Shown: positions 26,636 to 35,374 of the stretch, piece by piece
Layout of the letters: each line of letters starts with the position of its first letter
How positions within the stretch are numbered: the first letter of the stretch is position 1
Source of the DNA: UBA1858 sp045105615
Lineage (GTDB): Bacteria; Pseudomonadota; Gammaproteobacteria; UBA4575
NCBI GenBank assembly: GCA_045105615.1
Contig: JBGCDS010000026.1
Span: 62,001 to 126,000, forward strand
Direction of reading: 5' to 3'
Length of the DNA stretch: 64,000 bases
The notes under the pieces: generated by a model
Database searches by the model: none
Seen by the model: only the letters and a program-made list of their open reading frames with translations
Told to the model about the DNA's origin: nothing
Position numbers and translations under genes: made by a program

Positions 26636-27706
26636 ATGTGGTTGCAGCAACTGCAGGCGCAAGGACTGCGCTCTTTTAGTGAATGTGAATTAGCATTTTC
26701 ATCCGGCATTAATGTTCTCTACGGCGATAATGGTGTTGGTAAGACCAGTATTCTTGAAGGTATTAATATTTTAAGTTGTGGTAAAAGTTTTCGCACCAGT
26801 AAAGTTAGTAACATCATCACAACCGGCAAGTCTGAACTAATATTATTTGGCCAAGTATCTAATCAAGAAAAGATTATTCAGTTAGGTGCACAAATTGCTA
26901 CTGGCTCAAAAGAGCTTCGTGTTAATCGTGAAAAAGTCAGCAAATGGTCAAATTTGGCAAAAAATCTACCCATCCTAGAAATTCATCCTGAATCGTACTT
27001 ATTAGTTACTGGTGGACCTGTTGAGAGACGAAAGTTTTTAAACTGGGGTATGTTCCACGTGGAACCTAATTATGCACAACTCTGGTCTGAATATTCTAGA
27101 GCATTGAAGCAACGCAATATTTCTCTGAGAACTAGAAATATTAAGTCTGCGCGTCATTGGCATCAAAGTTTGTCTTATCAGGGCGAGTTCATTACACAGG
27201 CATTGTTAAAATATAGCCTAGAAATAACACCTTATGTGGACGAAATGCTACAAATATTTGGTTTTACAGACAAAGTAGAGCTCAATTATTCGATGGGTTG
27301 GGATAAGAGCTATAGTTTAGAAGAAATGCTTGATCAGGAATTGCAGTCTAATGATTTACCAAATTCGACACAAAGTGGGCCCCACCGAGGTGATTTGAAA
27401 ATAGATTGGAAGGGGAAAACCTTCTCTAAGACCAGCTCACGTGGCCAGCAAAAGGTGTTAGCAATTGCTTTAAAACTGGCTCAAGCTAAATTGCTAAAAC
27501 ATCAATATGATAAAGCTTCTATTTATTTGATAGATGAACTTCCAGCTGAGCTTGATAGCACACGCAGAGAAATTGCCTTTGATATATTGGGAAATCTTGA
27601 TTCACAGGTGATAATTTCAGCGGTATCTCGAGAGTCTATGAGATGCTTAAACAAAGAAGTAAAATGGTTCCACGTGAAACATAGTAGCGTTTCATCGGTG
27701 GTATAA
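26636..27706 (+). CDS. recF: DNA replication and repair protein RecF
   Basis: ABC-type ATPase that binds gapped DNA and helps load RecA. 356 residues, Walker A GDNGVGKT (30-37), signature segment TQSGPHRGDL and Walker B YLIDELPAELD. The N terminus LQAQGLRSFSECEL fits the family, but no Shine-Dalgarno is seen, so the exact start is open by a few codons. The coding sequence contains two parS-like palindromes, and its stop codon overlaps the -10 box proposed for gyrB. Confidence 0.96.
   Translation: MWLQQLQAQGLRSFSECELAFSSGINVLYGDNGVGKTSILEGINILSCGKSFRTSKVSNIITTGKSELILFGQVSNQEKIIQLGAQIATGSKELRVNREKVSKWSNLAKNLPILEIHPESYLLVTGGPVERRKFLNWGMFHVEPNYAQLWSEYSRALKQRNISLRTRNIKSARHWHQSLSYQGEFITQALLKYSLEITPYVDEMLQIFGFTDKVELNYSMGWDKSYSLEEMLDQELQSNDLPNSTQSGPHRGDLKIDWKGKTFSKTSSRGQQKVLAIALKLAQAKLLKHQYDKASIYLIDELPAELDSTRREIAFDILGNLDSQVIISAVSRESMRCLNKEVKWFHVKHSSVSSVV
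27051..27066. promoter_or_regulatory. parS-like site 1, inside recF
   Basis: TGTTCCACGTGGAACC, 15 of 16 to the palindromic TGTTCCACGTGGAACA form known from Pseudomonas parS. It encodes the RecF residues M-F-H-V-E-P, a motif common in the family, so part of the match could come from protein conservation. Confidence 0.7.
27666..27681. promoter_or_regulatory. parS-like site 2, end of recF
   Basis: GGTTCCACGTGAAACA, 14 of 16 to the general parS consensus TGTTTCACGTGAAACA. It lies in the last 14 codons of recF, outside the well-conserved part of the protein, 615 bases from site 1. Confidence 0.65.
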
Positions 27707-27707
27707 T
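27699..27707 (+). promoter_or_regulatory. Extended -10 promoter candidate for gyrB
   Basis: TGG followed by a perfect TATAAT (27702-27707), an extended -10 element, overlapping the recF stop codon (27704-27706). Transcription would begin about 20 bases before the gyrB ATG. The -35 position has no match, which extended -10 promoters can tolerate. Confidence 0.5.
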
Positions 27708-27734
27708 GCGGTTTCACTAATTAAATAAATAGCA

Positions 27735-30152
27735 ATGAGTTACGATTCTTCGAATATTCAAGTATTAAAAGGCCTGGAAGCCGTTAGAAAGCGCCCAGGA
27801 ATGTACATTGGCGATACAGACGACGGAACTGGTCTACACCATATGGTATTCGAGGTTGTCGATAACTCTATTGATGAAGCCTTAGCTGGACACTGTAAAA
27901 GTATTCAAATAAGTATAGAAGTAGATAACTCGATTACTGTGACAGATGATGGTCGTGGAATCCCAACAGATATTCATCCAGAAGAAAATCGTTCAGCGGC
28001 AGAAGTCATTATGACTGTGCTACATGCTGGAGGAAAATTTGATGATAATTCTTATAAAGTCTCAGGCGGCTTACACGGAGTAGGGATTTCCGTGGTAAAT
28101 GCACTATCTGAGTCACTTACACTTACTATATATAAAGCAGGGCAAATTCATAAGCAGGACTATGTTATGGGTGAGCCCCAAGCACCACTCAGCGTGGTGG
28201 GGGAAACGGAGAAGTCTGGAACAAGAGTAAAATTCAAACCGAGTGCCGAAGTATTTACAGATACTGAATTTCATTATGAGATTTTAGCTAAGCGTATTCG
28301 CGAGTTATCCTTTCTTAACTCTGGCGTTAATATTCAGTTAACAGATCATAGAACAGGAAAGCAGGACGTTTTCCATTATGAAGGCGGAATAAGTGCCTTT
28401 GTTAGCCATTTAAATTCAAAGAAGACGCCTTTGCATGCAACAGTCATGTATGCAAAGAAAGAACGTGATGATGTAGAAGTTGAAGCAGCGATGCAGTGGA
28501 ACGATTCTTACCAAGAAAACATCTTTCCCTTTACGAATAATATTCCTCAAAGAGATGGCGGAACTCATTTAGCAGGATTTAGAGGTGCGTTGACTCGAGG
28601 GATTAACTCCTTTATGGAAAAAGAGGGTTATAACAAAAAGCATAAAATTAACCTTACCGGAGATGATACGCGTGAAGGTTTAACAGCAGTGCTTTCTGTC
28701 AAAGTGCCTGATCCTAAATTTTCTTCACAAACTAAAGATAAGTTGGTTTCTTCAGAAGTAAAACCGATAGTTGAATCTGTCGTCTCAGAAATGCTTCAAG
28801 AGTTCCTTATAGAAAACCCTACAGAATCTAAGGCTATTATTGGTAAAATTGTAGATTCTGCACGAGCACGTGAAGCAGCACGAAAAGCGCGTGAAATGAC
28901 TCGTCGTAAAGGCGCACTTGATGTTGCTGGTCTGCCTGGAAAATTAGCAGATTGCCAAGAAAAAGATCCGGCGAATTCTGAACTGTTCCTAGTGGAGGGT
29001 GACTCTGCAGGAGGTTCAGCAAAGCAAGGGCGTGATCGTCACGCACAGGCAATTCTTCCTTTAAAAGGAAAAATTCTCAATGTGGAAAAAGCACGCTTTG
29101 ATAAAATGCTTTCTTCTCAGGAAGTCGCAACTCTTATTACTGCTCTGGGCTGTGGTATAGGTAAAGAAGAATTTGATCTAGAAAAGCTTAGATATCATCG
29201 AATCATTATTATGACGGATGCGGATGTCGATGGATCTCATATTCGCACACTGCTATTAACTTTCTTTTACAGACAGATGCCAGAGTTAATTGAAAATGGA
29301 CATGTCTACATAGGTCAGCCACCATTATTTAAAATAAAAAAAGGTAAACAAGAAACATATGTAAAAGATGAAGCTGAATTAAATAGCCACTTACTGCAAA
29401 TGGCAATTGAAAATGCTGAGTTACATATCAACCCTAACTCACCACCGATTCAAGCAGCAGCACTAGAGACACTAGCAAAAGAATACATGTCATCTATCGC
29501 AATAGTGCAGAGATTAGCAAAAGCTCACGATGACGAAGTACTTAAATCTATGCTTAAGATCCCTATTCGAAAATTAGCAGATACCGCAGAGATAGAAGTT
29601 GAATATACACAACAGGAATTACAGGAGTGGATTAATTTAATGCTTGAATTATTAAATTCAGATCAGCCTCCAGGTAGAAGATACAGCGCAGAGATTGAGT
29701 GGAATGAAGAAATAAAAAGAGTCATCGTACAAAAATTTGTTCATGGATTAAGTAATGATGATATCTATTCAAAAGAATTTTTCGAAAGCTCAGAATTTAA
29801 AATTCTACAAACAGTCGCATTAAATACTAATGCGCTGATCGAACAAGGCGCATATATAAAACGTGGCGAACGCTCACAGGAAGTAACTCAATTTGCAGAC
29901 GTTATGAGCTGGCTTATGGAAGAAGCTAAAAAAGGCCAAGCAATATCTCGTTATAAAGGGCTAGGCGAAATGAATCCTGAGCAGTTATGGGATACCACGA
30001 TGGACCCTGATACTAGATTGTTGGTACAGGTAAATATTGAAGATGCAGTGGCTGCTGATGAAATATTCTCAACCTTAATGGGAGACCAGGTAGAGCCAAG
30101 ACGTGAATTTATTGAGAAAAATGCACTTTCTGCAACTAATATAGACGTCTAG
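27735..30152 (+). CDS. gyrB: DNA gyrase subunit B
   Basis: ATPase subunit of gyrase, which adds negative supercoils. 805 residues as in E. coli (804). GHKL ATPase motifs EVVDNSIDEA and GGLHGVGISVVNALS; transducer domain; Toprim domain with EGDSAGG (Glu421) and the acidic DADVDGSHI. The extra insert found in gram-negative GyrB is present, as the length shows, and the C terminus carries the conserved YKGLGEMNPEQLW. Last gene of the dnaA-dnaN-recF-gyrB run. Confidence 0.99.
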   Translation: MSYDSSNIQVLKGLEAVRKRPGMYIGDTDDGTGLHHMVFEVVDNSIDEALAGHCKSIQISIEVDNSITVTDDGRGIPTDIHPEENRSAAEVIMTVLHAGGKFDDNSYKVSGGLHGVGISVVNALSESLTLTIYKAGQIHKQDYVMGEPQAPLSVVGETEKSGTRVKFKPSAEVFTDTEFHYEILAKRIRELSFLNSGVNIQLTDHRTGKQDVFHYEGGISAFVSHLNSKKTPLHATVMYAKKERDDVEVEAAMQWNDSYQENIFPFTNNIPQRDGGTHLAGFRGALTRGINSFMEKEGYNKKHKINLTGDDTREGLTAVLSVKVPDPKFSSQTKDKLVSSEVKPIVESVVSEMLQEFLIENPTESKAIIGKIVDSARAREAARKAREMTRRKGALDVAGLPGKLADCQEKDPANSELFLVEGDSAGGSAKQGRDRHAQAILPLKGKILNVEKARFDKMLSSQEVATLITALGCGIGKEEFDLEKLRYHRIIIMTDADVDGSHIRTLLLTFFYRQMPELIENGHVYIGQPPLFKIKKGKQETYVKDEAELNSHLLQMAIENAELHINPNSPPIQAAALETLAKEYMSSIAIVQRLAKAHDDEVLKSMLKIPIRKLADTAEIEVEYTQQELQEWINLMLELLNSDQPPGRRYSAEIEWNEEIKRVIVQKFVHGLSNDDIYSKEFFESSEFKILQTVALNTNALIEQGAYIKRGERSQEVTQFADVMSWLMEEAKKGQAISRYKGLGEMNPEQLWDTTMDPDTRLLVQVNIEDAVAADEIFSTLMGDQVEPRREFIEKNALSATNIDV

Positions 30153-30298
30153 TAATAAACACATAGTGTATAAAAATTAACAGCTTCGTCGCCTGATTTA
30201 TAGAGGCTATGACTATCGATATAGCAGACTAGATAGAAGTATGAAACATTTCGGTTTGACTAAAAATAGTGTGAATACACTAGATAGAGAGGCATTCC

Positions 30299-30925
30299 AT
30301 GATGGCGAATAAATTATTAGCTTTATTAATATTATTAATTCTATTTCCAATAAGCAGCTTGGCAGAAACAATATTTGTTACTGACAGCTTAAAGCTTAAA
30401 TTACGGGTAAATGCGAGTAACGATGCAGATGTTGTAACAAGCTTAGATAGCGGGCAAAAGCTAACGCTAATAGAAAAGCAAAAGAGATTTACGAAAGTTA
30501 AAACGAGTGATGGAGAACAGGGCTGGGTACAGTCCTGGTTTTTAACTGATAAGCCCCCAGCAACATATCAGCTGGCTACAGTGACTAAAGAGAACGAGTC
30601 ACTTACTAGTAAATTAATCGCAGCAACATCAAAGCTTAAAAACTTTGATAGTGAAACATTGAAAGAAAATGATCAACTGAAAACCGCAGTTGCTTCGCTA
30701 TCCGGCAAGATTGAAAGTTTGACAGAGACTAGAAATGAACTTCAGTCAAATTTAGATACACAAGCAAGTGAACTAGCAAAGTATGAATTTGCTAATAAAT
30801 ATAATTTAAATTTAATTATCCTAGTATTCTTTCTATTCTCATTTATAGCCGGTGTCGTTAGCTATCGAATCTGGTCTGGAGTGCAGGAAAGAAAGCGCTT
30901 GTGGGGATATCAGTTAGCTCATTAA
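30299..30925 (+). CDS. SH3-domain envelope protein with C-terminal membrane anchor (YgiM-like)
   Basis: 208 residues. A signal peptide (about 1-23, ending SSLAE) is followed by a bacterial SH3 domain (about 25-85, with LRVNASNDADVVTSLDSGQKL and GWVQSWFL), a coiled coil (about 95-165), one membrane helix (about 171-192) and a short basic tail. This is the layout of the TIGR04211/YgiM family of periplasmic SH3 proteins, whose exact role is unclear. It begins at two adjacent ATG codons (30299 and 30302) behind an AGAGAGG Shine-Dalgarno. Only 3 bases separate it from the exonuclease gene. Confidence 0.85.
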   Translation: MMANKLLALLILLILFPISSLAETIFVTDSLKLKLRVNASNDADVVTSLDSGQKLTLIEKQKRFTKVKTSDGEQGWVQSWFLTDKPPATYQLATVTKENESLTSKLIAATSKLKNFDSETLKENDQLKTAVASLSGKIESLTETRNELQSNLDTQASELAKYEFANKYNLNLIILVFFLFSFIAGVVSYRIWSGVQERKRLWGYQLAH

Positions 30926-30928
30926 TTT

Positions 30929-31696
30929 ATGAAAATAGCCAGTTGGAATGTCAATTCACTGCGAGTACGTCTACCGCAAGTTTTAGAATGGTTACATCAA
31001 ACACAGGTGGATATATTAGCTCTACAGGAAACAAAAACACAAGATCTTGAGTTTCCAAAAGAGAAGATAGAAGCTGCTGGATACCAGGTAGTGTTCTCTG
31101 GCCAAAAAACCTATAACGGTGTTGCTATTCTTGCAAAAACTTTGTTAAAGGATGTAGTGACGGATGTGAAAAACCTAGATGATCCTCAGCGAAGAATACT
31201 GGCTGCAACAGTAAATGATGTACGCGTGATAAATTTATATGTAGTAAATGGTTCAGAAGTTGGCAGTGAAAAATTTGCCTACAAACTTGATTGGATAGAA
31301 AAGGTCACGACTCATATCAAGAAAGAAATGAAGGCCCATAAAAAAGTAGTCGTTTTAGGCGACTTTAATATTGCACCGGATGACCGCGATGTGCATGATC
31401 CTAATAGGTGGAAAGACAAAATACTGTGTAGCAAAGAAGAACGTCAAGCGTATCAGAAAATGTTGTCATTAGGTCTTACAGACACTTTTCGCCAATTTGA
31501 ACAAGAGGACCAATCCTTTAGCTGGTGGGATTATAGAAGTGGTGGTTTCAATCGTAACAATGGTTTGAGGATTGATCTAATCCTAGCAAGCGAAACGCTT
31601 AGCGAGCGATGTAAACTAAGTAGTATCGATAAAATACCACGAAGCTGGGAACGACCATCTGATCACACGCCTGTTGTGGCAGAATTTGGTGAATAA
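30929..31696 (+). CDS. xthA: Exodeoxyribonuclease III (AP endonuclease)
   Basis: Cuts DNA at abasic sites and removes 3' blocks. 255 residues. All catalytic residues of the family are visible: Asn7 region WNVNSLR, Glu34 (QETK), Tyr104, Asp145 and Asn147 (GDFNIAP), Asp216 (LRIDLI), and Asp245-His246 (SDHTP). The NxxxDVHDPxRW stretch resembles the E. coli-type XthA. A second family member lies at 35375-36160. Confidence 0.95.
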   Translation: MKIASWNVNSLRVRLPQVLEWLHQTQVDILALQETKTQDLEFPKEKIEAAGYQVVFSGQKTYNGVAILAKTLLKDVVTDVKNLDDPQRRILAATVNDVRVINLYVVNGSEVGSEKFAYKLDWIEKVTTHIKKEMKAHKKVVVLGDFNIAPDDRDVHDPNRWKDKILCSKEERQAYQKMLSLGLTDTFRQFEQEDQSFSWWDYRSGGFNRNNGLRIDLILASETLSERCKLSSIDKIPRSWERPSDHTPVVAEFGE

Positions 31697-31780
31697 ATAA
31701 AGCGCTGGCTTGAGACTTACCTGCGCATAGTTCAGAATCACGGACTGATTTCATAAGCACCACCTAAATTAGGGGGATAT

Positions 31781-32419
31781 ATGCGTCATATCATGGTAAT
31801 CAATGCCAAAGGCGGTTCTGGAAAGACCACCATTGCTACCAATCTAGCAAGTTATTTTGCGTCTCAAAACAAAAATGTCACCATTATTGATTATGACCCA
31901 CAGGGCAGTAGTCTAGACTGGCTAGCAGCACGATCTTTAGCTAAACAGCCAATACATGGAATTGCCGGGTTTAAGCAAAAAGCTGAAAAACCAGGGAGAA
32001 AAACTGATATTGTCATTATGGATGTGCCCGCTGCTTTACACGGAGCAGAACTAACCGCACTAGTAAGAAAAGCACAAACAATAATAATACCTATATTGCC
32101 ATCACCTATCGATATGCGTGCGGCAACTCAATTTTTAACAGAGCTAAAAAAATGTGCGCCTGTTTCTCAAAAGAAAGCGAAGTTAGCATTAGTAGCTAAT
32201 CGAGCTAGAGAAATTACTAATATTGCGTGGGAGTTAGAAGAATATCTGAGTAAACAGAAAATACCTTACCTAACTATGCTGCGTGATAATCAAAATTATG
32301 TAAGAGCAGCCGAAAGAGGGCTAGGTATATTTGAAATGGGTCCTGCAGCGACAGCTGTTGATAGAGACCAGTGGGAGCCCATACTTAAATGGATTAAGAG
32401 TAAGCGAAGTCAGCCATAA
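31781..32419 (+). CDS. Orphan ParA/MinD-family ATPase
   Basis: 212 residues. Deviant Walker A KGGSGKTT (10-17) and the Walker A' box DYDPQGSS (37-44), then MDVPAAL, place it in the ParA group. It has no N-terminal DNA-binding domain and no ParB-like partner beside it; the true chromosomal parAB lies at 15.7-17.4 kb. Such small ParA proteins are known to position carboxysomes, chemoreceptor clusters or plasmids, always with a partner. The cargo here is unknown. A good AGGGGG Shine-Dalgarno precedes the ATG; neighbours are xthA and an L,D-transpeptidase. Confidence 0.85.
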   Translation: MRHIMVINAKGGSGKTTIATNLASYFASQNKNVTIIDYDPQGSSLDWLAARSLAKQPIHGIAGFKQKAEKPGRKTDIVIMDVPAALHGAELTALVRKAQTIIIPILPSPIDMRAATQFLTELKKCAPVSQKKAKLALVANRAREITNIAWELEEYLSKQKIPYLTMLRDNQNYVRAAERGLGIFEMGPAATAVDRDQWEPILKWIKSKRSQP

Positions 32420-32451
32420 TCGGTTTGTGGATAGTATAAATAACAAGGAAT

Positions 32452-33051
32452 GTGATCGTATTTATGCGAGTAATACAAATAGTGCTAGTGTTAATATTTT
32501 TGATATCGGCACCAATAGCAGCTGATATCATCACGCCGCTATTATTGGAACCAGTGAAAACAACAATTCAGCCTAAGCTAGAAACCAAGTCAGAGACGAA
32601 GAAAGAGAGTAAAGAATTTGATGGCTTTGTCGATTATGTATTGGTAAAAAAAAGTCAGCGAAAGCTTTTTCTATATTCTGAAGACCAGCTAGTTAAATCG
32701 TATAAAATTGCTTTAGGTAAACAGCCTGATGGACAAAAGCTGCAAGAGGGTGACTCAAAAACACCAGAAGGTCTATATACTTTAGATTGGCGAAATCCTA
32801 ATAGCAGGTTTTTTCGTTCTATACACGTGTCCTATCCAAATGTTGTCCAATCACGGTCTGCGAAAGAAGCAGGTGTTAACCCTGGTGGCGCAATAATGAT
32901 TCATGGCCAACCCAATGACTGGGCAGAGAGAATAAAACTGACATTTAGTTTTGAAGATTGGACTGAAGGGTGTATCGCCTTAGAAAATCAAGACATGATA
33001 GAGGTTTGGGATCTCGTACGTGACGGGACCCCAATTAAGATTGACCCATAA
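32452..33051 (+). CDS. L,D-transpeptidase (YkuD domain)
   Basis: 199 residues from a GTG start; Met5 (ATG at 32464) is an equally good start, since the AAGGAA Shine-Dalgarno (32445-32450) fits neither perfectly. An N-terminal signal peptide (to about AAD) and a charged linker lead to a YkuD domain (about 60-197) with the catalytic His151 in HGQP and Cys174 in TEGCIAL. Such enzymes make 3-3 peptidoglycan crosslinks or attach lipoproteins in the periplasm. Its stop codon is one base from the convergent DUF4197 gene. Confidence 0.9.
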   Translation: MIVFMRVIQIVLVLIFLISAPIAADIITPLLLEPVKTTIQPKLETKSETKKESKEFDGFVDYVLVKKSQRKLFLYSEDQLVKSYKIALGKQPDGQKLQEGDSKTPEGLYTLDWRNPNSRFFRSIHVSYPNVVQSRSAKEAGVNPGGAIMIHGQPNDWAERIKLTFSFEDWTEGCIALENQDMIEVWDLVRDGTPIKIDP

Positions 33052-33052
33052 G

Positions 33053-33793
33053 CTAGTTTGCGAAAACCTTTTTAAGTAGCTCGGTAGTTCTTTTAGCAGG
33101 GTTTTCTCGAATAGCTTTTTCTTCTGCCGCTAAATAATAAAAGATCCCATCGATACCTTTGTTTAATACATGCTGACTTAAGTCTGCTTGTACGTCTGGA
33201 ACTAGAGGCAGGGATTTATATTTACCCATCGCATTATTATAGCTGTTGATAGCACCTACCTCGTTTAAGCTGTTATCCACAATTGGTTTCATTTCAGCTG
33301 ATAACGGAGAAGACATCTTACTTTTGAAGTATTGTGTTGCAGCATCATCAGGACCATTCAGAATGATTTTCACATCGTTCCAAGAAAGTTCTTTAATAGC
33401 ATTTAATAAAAGCGGCTTAGCTTTTTCAGTGGCTGTTTCTGCCGCTTCGTTAAGCTTGTTTTCCAGACTATTCAAGGAACTGCCCATACCGAATTTATTC
33501 ATGGTTTTCTGGACTGTCTGCAAAGAGTCCGGTAGAGGAATTCTGATCTTTGGATCAGAATTAAACCCACCTGGTGCACTGAGCTGGCTGACAACATTTT
33601 CTGAACCAGCACTAAGTGCATCTTTTAAAGCACCAGCAATTTCATTATCTGTGACTGAGGAGGTGGATGAACCACCGCCACCTGTATTAATTACTTCTTT
33701 GATTTTATCAAACCATCCAGCCTGCAATGGGGTGATGACAATGACGCTTGTAACGATAAAAAGAATTAATGAATGCTTGAGTATAAGAGCCAT
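33053..33793 (-). CDS. DUF4197 family periplasmic protein
   Basis: 246 residues with an N-terminal signal peptide (about 1-25, ending LQA) and a mostly helical body that fits DUF4197: GALKDALSAGSENVVSQLSA, then DPKIRIPLPDSL, and the GPDDAATQYF motif. Function unknown. Secreted to the periplasm by prediction. Converges on the L,D-transpeptidase gene with no room for a terminator. Confidence 0.85.
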   Translation of the reverse strand: MALILKHSLILFIVTSVIVITPLQAGWFDKIKEVINTGGGGSSTSSVTDNEIAGALKDALSAGSENVVSQLSAPGGFNSDPKIRIPLPDSLQTVQKTMNKFGMGSSLNSLENKLNEAAETATEKAKPLLLNAIKELSWNDVKIILNGPDDAATQYFKSKMSSPLSAEMKPIVDNSLNEVGAINSYNNAMGKYKSLPLVPDVQADLSQHVLNKGIDGIFYYLAAEEKAIRENPAKRTTELLKKVFAN

Positions 33794-33867
33794 AATTTCA
33801 CCTGGATTGTAGATTTAATAGAAAAATTTATACCTATAGCTTTAAATGACATTTTTAATATGAATAG

Positions 33868-35358
33868 CTATTTTATAGACATTATTTTTAAATAAGGTTT
33901 CCATATAAATAGAATTAAAAGGATTACTGGTATACCCATTAATGCGGTGATGGCAAAAAAAGATTGATAGCCGGCATAATCAACTATCTGTCCAGAATAC
34001 CCTGCTAATAGTTTAGGGAATAAAAGAGTAATAGAACTAAATGCTGCATATTGAGTAGCACTAAATTGTTTTGATACCAGTGTTGATAGAAATGCGACAG
34101 CAACTCCACCGGCCAACCCGCCGGAAAGGTTGTCACCAATTATTGCAACTATTAATGCCGCTGATGAAGGGCTAGACAAATTGGCTAAATAAATAAACAT
34201 TAAATTTGAAAGAGAGGCAACAACTGCACCAACAAATAAAATTTTCATTACACCATAACGAATCGCAAGTAGTCCCCCGAACACACCACCAATTAAACTA
34301 ACAATAGTGCCAAATACGAAACTAATGCGACTAATTTGAATTTTACTGTAACCTATATCAGTATAAAACACCTTTGCCATTACACCCATAACGATATCTG
34401 AAGTTCTATAAAGGCAGATCACAAGCAGTAGCCATAAAGCTAATTTTCCATAGCGACTGAAAAAATCTACAAATGGGGTGATATAAACTTCGCTAAATTC
34501 TTGTTTACTCAGTAATCCCAGACTACTTAAAGCACTACCAGTAACAATTGCAATTAGGGCAGATAGGGCTAGCCTTATTGCTGAAAGTAAAAGATTAAAA
34601 AATGCTACATCTGACTTGAGCAGAGATAATAGGCTGCCTAGGGCAATGAAACCTAATATAAAGGCTGCGACAATTAACAGGAAATGTAAAAACAATCTTA
34701 ATTGACTCGTTATTGGTGTACGTGAAATTTCTATATGAGGCTCTTTGATAATTAGTGTCGTCGCGATACCTATAATCATAAATCCAGCCATACATAAATA
34801 AGCAAACTGCCAAGATTGATAGTCGTAGGTATTTTCTTCTCCTACCCAGGCGCTAATTTCTAGAGCACCCGCTCCCGCAAACAGCATACCGATACGATAA
34901 CCTGCAATAGCAATACCAGCTAATAATGCTTGTTGGTCGTTAGGTGCTATATCAATTCGATAGGCATCAATAACAATATCTTGAGTAGCAGAAGCAAAAC
35001 CAAGGAGTACCGCTCCGGCGGCAAGCAATATAAAATTTAAATGAGTTTGCTGTGGGTCCCATAAAGACATCCACACTAGTGCTGTAATAACAGCGCCTTG
35101 AGAAATAAGCATCCATGAACGGCGCCGTCCAAATCTCTGAGTTAGTATAGGTAGATTTAAACTATCAACAATAGGGGCCCAAATAAATTTGAACCCATAG
35201 GAAAGCCCTGCCCAGCTTAAAAAGCCAATAGTAGCTCTTTCTATTCCTGCTTCTCTTAGCCAGACAGAAAGCGTACCGAATACTAATAAGATAGGTAGAC
35301 CTGAAGAGATACCGAGGAAAAATAAAGCAGCAGTGTTTGAGCGGAGGTTATTATTCAT
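33868..35358 (-). CDS. ampG: AmpG-like muropeptide permease (major facilitator superfamily)
   Basis: 496 residues, 12-14 membrane segments. The N terminus with SSGLPILLVFGTLSVWLREAGI and the conserved LSWAGLSYGFKFIWAPIVD and QDIVIDAYRID motifs mark the AmpG family, which imports anhydro-muropeptides released by wall turnover. The central loop insert is longer than in short family members. It lies 16 bases behind the exonuclease III homologue, probably in one transcript. An L,D-transpeptidase is close by, but on the other strand. Confidence 0.88.
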   Translation of the reverse strand: MNNNLRSNTAALFFLGISSGLPILLVFGTLSVWLREAGIERATIGFLSWAGLSYGFKFIWAPIVDSLNLPILTQRFGRRRSWMLISQGAVITALVWMSLWDPQQTHLNFILLAAGAVLLGFASATQDIVIDAYRIDIAPNDQQALLAGIAIAGYRIGMLFAGAGALEISAWVGEENTYDYQSWQFAYLCMAGFMIIGIATTLIIKEPHIEISRTPITSQLRLFLHFLLIVAAFILGFIALGSLLSLLKSDVAFFNLLLSAIRLALSALIAIVTGSALSSLGLLSKQEFSEVYITPFVDFFSRYGKLALWLLLVICLYRTSDIVMGVMAKVFYTDIGYSKIQISRISFVFGTIVSLIGGVFGGLLAIRYGVMKILFVGAVVASLSNLMFIYLANLSSPSSAALIVAIIGDNLSGGLAGGVAVAFLSTLVSKQFSATQYAAFSSITLLFPKLLAGYSGQIVDYAGYQSFFAITALMGIPVILLILFIWKPYLKIMSIK

Positions 35359-35374
35359 AAATTCCGTTGATCAA

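Noticed and set aside
31710..31738. Promoter TTGAGA-17-CAGAAT before the orphan ParA gene
   Set aside because: Spacing is good but the -10 matches only 4 of 6; chance matches of this quality are common in AT-rich DNA.
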